Below are positions 48,358 to 56,574 of a stretch of DNA of 64,000 bases, piece by piece. A program made the translations under genes and the position numbers. The stretch covers positions 675,701 through 739,700 of the forward strand of contig NZ_SLXU01000001.1 in NCBI RefSeq assembly GCF_004343505.1, read 5' to 3'. The first letter of the stretch is position 1. The number at the start of each line of letters is the position of its first letter. The notes below the pieces were generated by a model, which saw only the letters and a program-made list of their open reading frames with translations, searched no databases and had not been told where the DNA came from. The stretch comes from Rhodovulum bhavnagarense (GTDB taxonomy: Bacteria; Pseudomonadota; Alphaproteobacteria; Rhodobacterales; Rhodobacteraceae).

Positions 48358-49646
48358 TGGCCTTGCCGCAGGCGAAACTGACCGCCACCCAAGAGCGTCT
48401 TGCCGGATTGGCCATGCCCGAGGCCGCCGGCTGGAGCGCGCTTCCGCGCGCCGCGGCGCTTGCGCGGGTTCAGGCGATGGGGCTGCCGGGCCGGCGCGAC
48501 GAATATTGGCGCTTTACCAATCCGGGCGACCTGATCGCGCCAGATCCGCATCCCTCGCGACACCACCCGACGCAAAAGACACCGGTCTTTCACGAAATGG
48601 ATCGCGTTCGGCTTGTCTTTGTCGACGGGGTATTCGACGCCGCGGCATCGGATGATCCGGTGCTGGCCGGTGTCGAAATTACCCGCCTGGCAGAAGCGCA
48701 GGATCAGAATATTCATTGGGCGGCGGATCTTTATGGCACGCTGGAGGCACATGGCCACGAGCCGGTCGAGCGCCCGCTTGCTGCGCTGAATACCGCCTTT
48801 GCGACGGACGGGGTCTTGATCCGCGCAACCGCCAGGGCGGCCAAGCCGGTGAACCTGATTTATCTTAATAAATCAGACTGTTCAGATGCGATACTGCATC
48901 ACGTCATCAAGGTCGAACCCGGCGCCGATCTGACCATTCTCGAAAACGGGCCGGCGGCGGCGCGGTTCAACAAGGTGATGGAGGTCGATATTGCCGATGG
49001 CGGTACGTTCCACCATGTCCGGTCTCAGGGGCGCGATCATGACCGCCGGGCGGTGACGCACATGTTTGCCCGCCTCGGTCGGGAGAGCGTATTCAAGTCC
49101 TTTACCCTGACCGTGAACGGGGTTCTGACCCGCAACGAATGCGTCATCGAACTGATGGGCGATCATGGCGTGGCCCATGTGGCCGGCGCCTGCCTGGGTG
49201 ACGGGCCAGATTTCCATCATGACGACACGGTCTTTATAACCCACGACGCCGAGCAGTGCGAAAGCCGGCAGGTTTTCAAGAAAGTTCTGAAAAACGGCGC
49301 AACCGGCGTGTTTCAGGGAAAGATCCTCGTTCAGCCCGGCGCGCAGAAAACCGACGGTTACCAGATTTCCCAATCGCTCCTTCTGGACGAGGACAGCCAA
49401 TTCCTGGTCAAGCCGGAACTGGAAATTTATGCCGACGATGTTGCCTGTTCGCATGGGTCGACCTGCGGTGCCATCGACGAAACGGCATTGTTCTATCTTC
49501 GCTCGCGCGGGGTGCCCCGGGCCGAGGCGGTGGACTTGATGGTGCTGTCTTTCCTTGCCGAGGCGATCGAGGAAATCGAGGCCGAGGAAATCCGCGAAGA
49601 AATCGTCACGCGATTGTCGCGCTGGCTGTCGCGGCATCGGGGCTGA
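48357..49646 (+). CDS. sufD: Fe-S assembly protein SufD
   Basis: A 429-residue partner of SufB and SufC. It has the SufBD beta-helix marks, such as DIADGGTFHHVRSQGRDHDRR, HVAGACLGDGPDFHHDD, KTDGYQISQSLLLDEDSQ and CSHGSTCGAIDETALFYLRSRGVPRAEA. The ATG at 48357 overlaps the sufC stop by one base; the GTG at 48354 is in the same frame just before. It is less conserved than SufB, as usual. Confidence 0.93.
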   Translation: MALPQAKLTATQERLAGLAMPEAAGWSALPRAAALARVQAMGLPGRRDEYWRFTNPGDLIAPDPHPSRHHPTQKTPVFHEMDRVRLVFVDGVFDAAASDDPVLAGVEITRLAEAQDQNIHWAADLYGTLEAHGHEPVERPLAALNTAFATDGVLIRATARAAKPVNLIYLNKSDCSDAILHHVIKVEPGADLTILENGPAAARFNKVMEVDIADGGTFHHVRSQGRDHDRRAVTHMFARLGRESVFKSFTLTVNGVLTRNECVIELMGDHGVAHVAGACLGDGPDFHHDDTVFITHDAEQCESRQVFKKVLKNGATGVFQGKILVQPGAQKTDGYQISQSLLLDEDSQFLVKPELEIYADDVACSHGSTCGAIDETALFYLRSRGVPRAEAVDLMVLSFLAEAIEEIEAEEIREEIVTRLSRWLSRHRG

Positions 49647-49650
49647 ACAG

Positions 49651-50142
49651 ATGTCAGTTACCCGCGATATCGTGAGCACCTGGCGCGCCCCGCGCGCCAC
49701 GATGCGAAAAATGCTGGATGCCGGTCAGCGCGAGGACCGGGCAATCGTGCTTTTGTTGTTGGCTTGCGGCATCATATTCGTCGCCCAATGGCCGCGCCTC
49801 GCTCGGCAATCGTTTTTCGATGACTCGGTGCCGTTGCAGGCGCTTTTGGGTGGCGCCCTGTTTGGCTGGCTGTTCCTCGCGCCGCTTTTTTTCTATGGTG
49901 TTGCTGCGTTCAGCCACCTGTTTGTGAGGATGCTGGGGGGAAGGGGCACGTGGTACGGTGCACGGTTGGCTCTGTTCTGGACATTGCTCAGTACCGCGCC
50001 GCTGTGGCTGTTGCAGGGCTTGGTGGCCGGTTTCATTGGGGCGGGTAGTGCCTTGAACCTTGTTGCGACCCTGCTTGGTGTTGCGTTTCTGGCGATCTGG
50101 CTGTTGTCTCTGGCCGAGGCCGAAGAACTCGGCCGCGCCTGA
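49651..50142 (+). CDS. YIP1-like membrane protein
   Basis: A 163-residue protein with about four to five membrane helices (AIVLLLLACGIIFVAQWP, LLGGALFGWLFLAPLFFYG, LALFWTLLSTAPLWLLQ, LVATLLGVAFLAIWLLSL). It fits the broad YIP1 membrane family. It begins four bases after the sufD stop and precedes a second protein of the same family. The role is unknown. Its place between sufD and sufS suggests co-expression with Fe-S assembly. Confidence 0.72.
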   Translation: MSVTRDIVSTWRAPRATMRKMLDAGQREDRAIVLLLLACGIIFVAQWPRLARQSFFDDSVPLQALLGGALFGWLFLAPLFFYGVAAFSHLFVRMLGGRGTWYGARLALFWTLLSTAPLWLLQGLVAGFIGAGSALNLVATLLGVAFLAIWLLSLAEAEELGRA

Positions 50143-50163
50143 TCCGCAACGAAAGAGCATCCG

Positions 50164-50766
50164 ATGACCCGTAGTCTTGTTTTTCTGATACGCCTTGCGC
50201 GAGACACGGTTTCGGATCCGCGCGAGGGTGCGCGCCGCGTTCTGGCTCTGAACCTGTCCGAGGGGCTGTTATGGCAGGCGCTGGTTCTCGTAGTGGTCGT
50301 CAGCGTTCTTTTGACCGCCCTTGGCGAGATCGCGGTGCCTGCGCCTGTCGATCCACTTTTGCCCGTCTTTTCCGCCAATCCACTCTTGACCGCCGTGGTT
50401 CAGGGCGGGCTGTTGGTGGTGATGGTCTATGCCATCCATTTCATCGGTCGGGGCTTCGGCGGGCATGGCGATTTCGCCGGTGCGATGACGCTGACCGTCT
50501 GGCTTCAATTCATCATGATGCTCTTGCAGGTCGCGCAAACGGTATTCCTTATCGTTTTTCCTCCGCTTGCGGGCTTGATCGGCATGCTGGGGATCGGCCT
50601 GTTCTTCTGGTTGCTCAGTCATTTTGTGACGGTTCTGCATGGCTATGCCTCGGCCTTGCGCACATTTTTCGGAATCATGGCCTCGATGGTCGGCATCGTC
50701 TTCGGTATCAGCCTGATCATGTCGCTGCTGGGCGTCACCCTGCAAGGAGCACTCCCCGATGTTTGA
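50164..50766 (+). CDS. YIP1 family membrane protein
   Basis: A 200-residue protein with five membrane helices, including ALVLVVVVSVLLTALGEI, VVQGGLLVVMVYAIHFI and LFFWLLSHFVTVLHGYAS. The sequence GGHGDFAGAMTLTVWLQF matches the YIP1 core. It lies 21 bases after the first YIP1-like gene, and its end overlaps the sufS start by eight bases, so sufS translation may depend on it. The function is unknown. Confidence 0.8.
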   Translation: MTRSLVFLIRLARDTVSDPREGARRVLALNLSEGLLWQALVLVVVVSVLLTALGEIAVPAPVDPLLPVFSANPLLTAVVQGGLLVVMVYAIHFIGRGFGGHGDFAGAMTLTVWLQFIMMLLQVAQTVFLIVFPPLAGLIGMLGIGLFFWLLSHFVTVLHGYASALRTFFGIMASMVGIVFGISLIMSLLGVTLQGALPDV

Positions 50767-51979
50767 CGTCGATGCGATCAGGGCCGATTTCCCGATCCTC
50801 GACCGCGAGGTTAACGGCAAGCCCCTGGTCTATCTCGACAACGGGGCCTCGGCGCAAAAACCCAAGGTCGTGATCGATGCGGTCGTTCGGGCCTATGCCG
50901 AAGAATACGCCAATGTTCACCGCGGCCTTCATACCCTGTCGAACATCGCCACCGACCGCTACGAGGCCGTGCGCGGTATCATCGCAAGGTTCCTGAATGC
51001 CGGCGACGAATCCGAGATCGTCTTTACCAGCGGCGCCACCGAGGGGATCAACCTGGTCTCTTACGGCTGGGCCGCGCCGCTTCTGAGCGCAGGCGACGAG
51101 ATCGTTCTGAGCGTGATGGAACATCATGCCAATATAGTGCCCTGGCACTTCCTGCGCGAACGCCAGGGCGTCGTGCTGAAATGGGTGGAACCCGACGCGC
51201 AGGGCAATCTGGACCCGCAGGCGATGATCGACGCGATCGGCCCGCGCACCCGGTTGGTCGCCGTGACCCATATGTCCAACGTTCTGGGCACGGTTGTCGA
51301 CGTGAGCGCCATCGTCAAGGGCGCGCATGAAAAGGGTGTGCCGGTTCTCGTCGACGGAAGCCAGGCAGCGGTACACATGCCCGTGGATGTGCAGGCGATC
51401 GGGGCTGATTTCTACGTCATCACCGGGCACAAGCTCTATGGGCCATCCGGCTCTGGTGGCATCTTCATTCGCAAGGATCGGCAGGCCGAGATGCGCCCCT
51501 TCCTCGGGGGGGGCGACATGATCCGGGAAGTGTATCGCGACCGCGTGATCTATAACGACCCGCCGATGAAATTCGAGGCGGGCACGCCCGGCATCGTTCA
51601 ACAGATCGGTCTCGGTGTTGCGCTGGACTACATGATGGGTATCGGTATGGAATCCATCGCCGCGCATGAACGCGACCTGACCGCCTATACGATGCAGCGG
51701 CTCTCCGGTCTCAACTGGTTGCAGGTGCAAGGGCGGCCCGACAATCGCGGCGCAATATTTTCGTTCACGATCGAGGGGACGGCCCATGCCCACGACATAT
51801 CGACCGTTCTGGACAAGAAAGGCGTTGCCGTGCGCGCGGGGCAACATTGCGCGGGGCCGCTTATGCAGCACTTGGGGGTCGGCGCCACCTGCCGGGCTTC
51901 CTTCGCGATGTACAACACCCGCGCCGAGGCAGATAAGCTGGTAGAGGCGTTGGAATTGTGTCACGATCTGTTTGCCTGA
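50759..51979 (+). CDS. sufS: cysteine desulfurase SufS
   Basis: A 406-residue group II desulfurase that supplies sulfur to SufBCD. The PLP Lys is Lys225 in ITGHKLYGPSGSGG, and the catalytic Cys is Cys364 in RAGQHCAGP. The loop around it (LMQHLGVGATCRASFA) is typical of SufS. No SufE gene is seen in the window. It overlaps the upstream YIP1 gene and is the last gene before the tRNA. Confidence 0.95.
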   Translation: MFDVDAIRADFPILDREVNGKPLVYLDNGASAQKPKVVIDAVVRAYAEEYANVHRGLHTLSNIATDRYEAVRGIIARFLNAGDESEIVFTSGATEGINLVSYGWAAPLLSAGDEIVLSVMEHHANIVPWHFLRERQGVVLKWVEPDAQGNLDPQAMIDAIGPRTRLVAVTHMSNVLGTVVDVSAIVKGAHEKGVPVLVDGSQAAVHMPVDVQAIGADFYVITGHKLYGPSGSGGIFIRKDRQAEMRPFLGGGDMIREVYRDRVIYNDPPMKFEAGTPGIVQQIGLGVALDYMMGIGMESIAAHERDLTAYTMQRLSGLNWLQVQGRPDNRGAIFSFTIEGTAHAHDISTVLDKKGVAVRAGQHCAGPLMQHLGVGATCRASFAMYNTRAEADKLVEALELCHDLFA

Positions 51980-51992
51980 GGCGCCGCCTGTG

Positions 51993-52051
51993 CCGGTTTT
52001 GGTCACTTATGACGCCCGTTCCAATTGCCTTGCCCGACCCACCAAAACCGG
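51993..52051. repeat. inverted repeat after sufS
   Basis: CCGGTTTTGG (51993-52002) is repeated as CCAAAACCGG (52042-52051) with 39 bases between. It starts about 14 bases after the sufS stop and could end the transcript by a long hairpin or bind a protein. There is no clear T-run. Confidence 0.45.
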
Positions 52052-52135
52052 GCGGTTAGAGGAAGGAAAACCGGACGAAACACGGCCCGAAACCGTTTGC
52101 GCCCAATCTCGCTTTGGCCTATACGGCCGTCATAG

Positions 52136-52212
<77 letters not shown>

Positions 52213-52318
52213 CCCAAAAATCCCTGAATGACAACGGCTTAGGCCGCGTCAGGGTGACTCCGAAAAACCCCTGAGAACCAGCCTGTCACGCTCTGGTCAC
52301 AGCAACGGGGTTTTCGAC

Positions 52319-53347
52319 ATGGCCACCATCAGGAATCGGAACGGGAAATGGCAGGCGCAGGTGCGCCGCAACGGGCACACGCCCCGCACCAAATCCTTCC
52401 AGTCCAAGCGCGACGCGATGCAATGGGCGCGGCAGACGGAAGCGGAACTGGACGCGACAGTGTTCGCCGTCGATCTGCGCGTGCTGGATCGCACCACCAT
52501 GCGCGACTTGCTCACCCGCTACCGCAACGAGGTCACGCCTGCGAAGCGCGGGCACGCATCGGAGAACAAGCGGATCGACGGCTTTCTGCGCGAGACATGG
52601 GCTGACAAGCCGCTGTCCAAGGCCACGCCGCAGGTGTTCAGCCGCTACCGGGACGAACGGCTGCGCAAGGTCAGCCCCGGAACCGTGATCCGCGATCTTG
52701 GCTTGCTGCGCGCCGTCTTCGAAGTCGCCCGGATGGAATGGGACGTGCCGTTGCCCGAGAACCCGGTGGCCAAGGTGCGCAAGCCCAAAGCCCCGGACGC
52801 ACGGGAACGCCGCTTAGCGGCTGGCGAACTGGACGCGCTGCTTGCGGCCTGCGATGGCAACCGCAACGACTGGCTGCGGACGGGCATCCTGCTTGCAGTC
52901 GAGACCGGGATGCGACGAGGCGAACTGCTTAGCATCCGATGGGCCGATGTCTCGCCCGATGTGTCCACGCTGCTGATCCGCGAGACGAAGAACGGGCACG
53001 CCCGGCGCATCCCGCTCACGAACCGGGCTGCGGACCTGCTGCGCGAACGCAGGGCGCACGGCGACACGGGGAACAGTCTGGTCTTCCCGGTTTCCGCCAA
53101 CGCTTTCCGGCTGTGCTGGGAACGGTGCAAGCGCATCGCCGCGAAGCCCTGCCCTGACATTGCGGACCTGCGGTTCCACGATCTGCGGCACGAAGCCGTC
53201 AGCCGGTTTTTCGAGATGGGCTTGTCCGTCCCGGAAGTGGCGTTGATTAGCGGGCATCGCGATCCCCGGATGCTGTTCCGCTACACCCACCTGCGCGCCG
53301 AAGATATCGTGGCGAAGTTCAATTGCATTGAAAGCGTAGCGGCATGA
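52319..53347 (+). CDS. tyrosine-type site-specific integrase
   Basis: A 342-residue phage-type integrase, expected to insert and excise the island at the tRNA. The catalytic set is complete: Arg199 in TGMRRGELLSIRW, a Lys in RETKNGHARRIPL, His287 and Arg290 in FHDLRHEA, His313 in SGHRDP and Tyr322 in FRYTHLR. The N-terminal third holds an arm-binding AP2-like domain (IRNRNGKWQAQVRRNGH) and the SAM-like core-binding region. ATG 52319 gives the expected length. It reads away from the tRNA. No excisionase is seen beside it. Confidence 0.95.
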   Translation: MATIRNRNGKWQAQVRRNGHTPRTKSFQSKRDAMQWARQTEAELDATVFAVDLRVLDRTTMRDLLTRYRNEVTPAKRGHASENKRIDGFLRETWADKPLSKATPQVFSRYRDERLRKVSPGTVIRDLGLLRAVFEVARMEWDVPLPENPVAKVRKPKAPDARERRLAAGELDALLAACDGNRNDWLRTGILLAVETGMRRGELLSIRWADVSPDVSTLLIRETKNGHARRIPLTNRAADLLRERRAHGDTGNSLVFPVSANAFRLCWERCKRIAAKPCPDIADLRFHDLRHEAVSRFFEMGLSVPEVALISGHRDPRMLFRYTHLRAEDIVAKFNCIESVAA

Positions 53348-54047
53348 TGGCGTTCCAGTGCGGAGCAATGTCACGTCCTTGTGCCCGTATGTATTGCGAT
53401 ATCGGGTTGCGCAGGTTTGATTTCGCTTCCTCGCGACACGTGGATATGCGTTGTTCAAGTGCAGTGATGGAGTAGATCAAGAACGTCTTTGCAGTTCTCT
53501 GTTCGTTGATCGCTCGAATGTAAGCCCGGATGCGAAGGCAAGCGCGTCCGGGTGAACTACTTTCGGAAGGTTGCAGGCCAGCATTGAGGGTGACGCCATC
53601 ATTTGGGGCCGCTCGCGGTAAGTTGGAAGGTCCAAGCAAAGCACTGAAACAAAATAGAAATCTCACCTACACACATATAGACAATGAAGCGGAGGCCCCA
53701 ACGTCACGAGGCCGCGGCACGGCGATGCTGTGCGAGGCGAGACGGTCACGGTTCGTGTGACGCTTGATGCTGGACCATCCGGGAGCCACCCTCAGCGGGC
53801 CGCAATGCGGCTTTCCGCTTACTGTCTGGCAAGATTACATTTTCCTGACTTCCTGCCATATAGACAGAGGCGCTGGCTGTCAGTTCCACCCATATAGACA
53901 GAGGCGCGGCTCCTGTGGCGTTCCCTGACCCGTGTTCCACCGACAGAACCGCGATGCTCGGCAGCCCCTGAGCGTTCAACCGGCGCATTTTCCTCTGGGA
54001 TATCCCTAGAAAAATACGCCGAACAAATTCAACCGATGAAGCACACA
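53348..54047. other. non-coding stretch with short repeats between integrase and helicase genes
   Basis: About 700 bases without a gene I can support. Open frames here lack ribosome sites and look random. It includes three copies of CATATAGACA (listed separately) and leads into a terminator at 54048. It could hold an origin, a control region or a small RNA. Confidence 0.55.
53674..53907 (+). repeat. three CATATAGACA direct repeats (iteron-like)
   Basis: CATATAGACA occurs at 53674-53683, 53857-53866 and 53891-53900. The last two are part of an identical 18-base stretch, CCATATAGACAGAGGCGC, at 53856-53873 and 53890-53907 (34 bases apart, about three helix turns). They lie just upstream of the helicase gene and could bind a replication or control protein. 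Confidence 0.55.
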
Positions 54048-54070
54048 CCCCGCCGCAAGGCGGGTTTTTT
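54048..54070 (+). terminator. rho-independent terminator before the helicase gene
   Basis: CCCGCC (54049-54054), loop GCAA, GGCGGG (54059-54064), then TTTTTT. It would stop a transcript coming from the left, perhaps a small RNA from about 53900-54040, 20 bases before the helicase start. Confidence 0.85.
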
Positions 54071-54089
54071 ATTCGTGGAGAGACGAATA

Positions 54090-55982
54090 ATGAATGACCA
54101 GATATTCCACCACGCCTACGCGATACAGAATGCAATCACGAAAAAAACCGATGACTTCGGCATTCAATGCAGCACTGCGCTATTTCAGGCTGCACAGGCG
54201 GCATTTCGGGACGTCATGGCCAATGTGGAGACATCCATCCCGCACTTGGTCAACTCTGGCACCGGCTCCGGGAAGACCACTTTCTGTGTCGCCCTGATCG
54301 CCGCGAGCGTCGCCGCGCTCAACAACTATTCAGCCGCCTATGTCGTCGCGACAATCGACGAGGCGCAGAAGGTCTTCGACCAACTGGCGACACTGCTTCC
54401 GCCCGACGCTGTGACAATCCACTCGTCAGCACACGAAAGCGAGGATGCAGCGCGGCAGCGCAGTCCGGCAATCCATCAGCATATCCAGACGCGGGGCGTC
54501 AGTTCCCGCGCCGACCTCGCCCAGCATCGGGTTGTCGTCTGCACGCATGAACTATGGATCAAGGAAGGCGAGCACAAAGCCGACTTCGGGGTGCGGCGGT
54601 TCAACGGCGCACCGCGCAGCAACGTCTTTCTTGACGAGTTCCCGGATACCGTGGCGACGGTGGAAGCTGGGCCTGCGGACCTCGACGAACTGGCGGACGA
54701 ACTGCACCGGGTTGCGGAGTATCACGACCTCGCCACGCTGGTTCGGAACGCTGCTACGGCGTTCAGGGTGCGGTGCGGCGACGGCAATTCCCGGCTCAAG
54801 ACCGCGACCCTGCTTTCGCCGGATGGCCATTCCGCGCTGAAACGCATCGACCTGTCCCGCCTCAGCGATGCGCGGAACATGGCCACACTGCGCAGGGCGC
54901 TGGACGTGCTGTCAGCCACGGGCACCGGGCAGTGCTTCCTGTCCCGCAGCAAGGCCAAGACCGCCGGGCAGGCGGACGGGCACATGATGCTGGTCGCGTA
55001 TGATGATCGCTTCCGCCCGCATCCGGGGCTGGTGATCCTCGACGCCACGGCGGACTTCGCGCCGCAGGTGCGGGCCGGGCATGACTTCCATCGCCACACC
55101 GGGCCGCAGGTCAGCTATCGCAACCTGAGCCTGACCCACATTCAGCAACCCGCAGAGTTCAACAACATCGCCAGCCGGGCCGCGTCAGCCGAGACGATCC
55201 GGGCCTATGTCCAGTGGATCAAGGCGACGGTGAAGGCGAACAGCGCCAAGGACGAAGACATCCTGATCGTCGTGCCCAAGAAGGTCGCAGCGGCGCTGCA
55301 CACCGACACCCCCATACCGGGCCGCAATGTCATGGTGGCGACCTGGGGCATGGGCGTTGGATCGAACGCCTATCGCGAGTGCGGCGCGGTGTTCCTGTTC
55401 TCGGAGTTCCACAAGCCCCGCCACAGCTACCTCGCACAAAGCCTCGCCAGCCGGGGCAAGGTTGCGACGCATGACGATCTGCGGCAGGCGATGGGCGGGA
55501 ACACCACCGGGCCTGTGGGTGCAGTCGGCAAGGCGCACCGTCTGCGGCAATTCAAGCAGATGGCGTGCCGGGGCCGCATCCGCGAACTCGACGCTGCGGG
55601 CGTGGCCAAGCCCATGCGGCTGTTCACCAGCATGGACCGGGCGCTGTTCCTCGAAAGCTACCCAGCCCTGTTCCCCGACGCGCCGCCGCCCGCGTTCATC
55701 GACGATGCGGACGCGCAGAACACCGGCCCGAAGAAACTGGCGTCCATTCTGGCGCGGGCCATGCAGCCCCGCGAACCGATCATGCTGACGGCGGACAGTA
55801 TCGCGGCCAGCACCGGCATTGCGGGCAAGGCGCTCAAGCGGGCGTTCCAGTCCAAGCAGTGCAGGCCGCTTCACGGCCTCGGCTGGCGGTTCGTTCCGGG
55901 CGAGGGCCGCAAGGTCAAACCCGCGCTGCGCTTCGATCCGGTGACATTCCAGACCGAGAGGTTCGGATGCGTGACCCTGTGA
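54090..55982 (+). CDS. P-loop helicase-like protein
   Basis: A 630-residue protein with a P-loop (NSGTGSGKTT, Lys62) and a Walker B VFLDEF (Asp182, Glu183). A third motif, VILDATADF, resembles helicase motif III. ILIVVPKK and MGVGSNAYRECGAVFLF sit where the second helicase lobe is expected. It looks like a superfamily 2 helicase or phage-type primase-helicase. It has no nuclease motif. ATG 54090 was chosen because a GGAGAG ribosome site precedes it and the earlier in-frame ATG (54036) would read through a terminator. The HNH gene overlaps its end by 16 bases. Its role is probably replication or defence; unsure. Confidence 0.65.
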   Translation: MNDQIFHHAYAIQNAITKKTDDFGIQCSTALFQAAQAAFRDVMANVETSIPHLVNSGTGSGKTTFCVALIAASVAALNNYSAAYVVATIDEAQKVFDQLATLLPPDAVTIHSSAHESEDAARQRSPAIHQHIQTRGVSSRADLAQHRVVVCTHELWIKEGEHKADFGVRRFNGAPRSNVFLDEFPDTVATVEAGPADLDELADELHRVAEYHDLATLVRNAATAFRVRCGDGNSRLKTATLLSPDGHSALKRIDLSRLSDARNMATLRRALDVLSATGTGQCFLSRSKAKTAGQADGHMMLVAYDDRFRPHPGLVILDATADFAPQVRAGHDFHRHTGPQVSYRNLSLTHIQQPAEFNNIASRAASAETIRAYVQWIKATVKANSAKDEDILIVVPKKVAAALHTDTPIPGRNVMVATWGMGVGSNAYRECGAVFLFSEFHKPRHSYLAQSLASRGKVATHDDLRQAMGGNTTGPVGAVGKAHRLRQFKQMACRGRIRELDAAGVAKPMRLFTSMDRALFLESYPALFPDAPPPAFIDDADAQNTGPKKLASILARAMQPREPIMLTADSIAASTGIAGKALKRAFQSKQCRPLHGLGWRFVPGEGRKVKPALRFDPVTFQTERFGCVTL

Positions 55983-56446
55983 CAGAACCCCGCCAGCCGA
56001 TCACCCGAGACGAGGCCGCCCAGCGCGGCCTTTCTCGTTTCTGGACGGGGCGTCCCTGCAAGGCCGGGCACAGGGCCGAACGCTTCGTCAGCAACCGCCA
56101 GTGCGTCGCCTGCAACGCCGAGAAGGCGCGCGAGCGGGAACGGCGCAGGGCCGCGTCCGATCCGACCTTTCGGCTGTATCGCTCCGTCCAGCGGCGGGCG
56201 GGGCAGGCGCTGCGGGGGCGGGCCAGCCCGGTTGACGCCTTGGGTTGCGGCCCCGTCACGCTGAAACGGCACATCGCGGCCAAGTTCACCGAGGGCATGG
56301 CGTGGGAGAAATACGGGCAGTGGGAGGTAGACCACATCACGCCCCTGTCGGCGGGCCGCACGGTCGAAGACCTGACGCGGCTGTGCCACTACACGAACCT
56401 GCAACCCCTGTGGAAGCGGGAAAACCGGATGAAGGGCGGGGCGTAA
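55967..56446 (+). CDS. HNH endonuclease-like protein
   Basis: A 159-residue protein. A zinc-ribbon pattern CKAGH...CVACN lies in the first half (residues about 25-50), and the C-terminus has the HNH core EVDHITPLSAG, then CHYTNLQPLWKRENRMKGG with the Asn and Lys expected for this fold. Phage HNH nucleases of this kind nick or cut DNA. The ATG overlaps the helicase end by 16 bases, so the two genes are co-read. Confidence 0.78.
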   Translation: MRDPVTEPRQPITRDEAAQRGLSRFWTGRPCKAGHRAERFVSNRQCVACNAEKARERERRRAASDPTFRLYRSVQRRAGQALRGRASPVDALGCGPVTLKRHIAAKFTEGMAWEKYGQWEVDHITPLSAGRTVEDLTRLCHYTNLQPLWKRENRMKGGA

Positions 56447-56574
56447 GCCTCGCCCGCATTCCCCGTGGCGGACGCGGGCGGCCCGGGTATCTGTCTGTTT
56501 TCGAACCGCTGGCGATTGAACAATTCACGAATTGCTCGGACGAAGTGTCTCGGACGCCCGGCACGGTGCGACAG

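Noticed and set aside
54036..54089. N-terminal extension of the helicase-like protein from ATG 54036
   Set aside because: It would read through a strong rho-independent terminator and has no ribosome site. The start at 54090 has one.
53746..54135. 129-codon minus-strand frame over the repeats and terminator
   Set aside because: It has no ribosome site or known domain and crosses the terminator and the start of the helicase gene.
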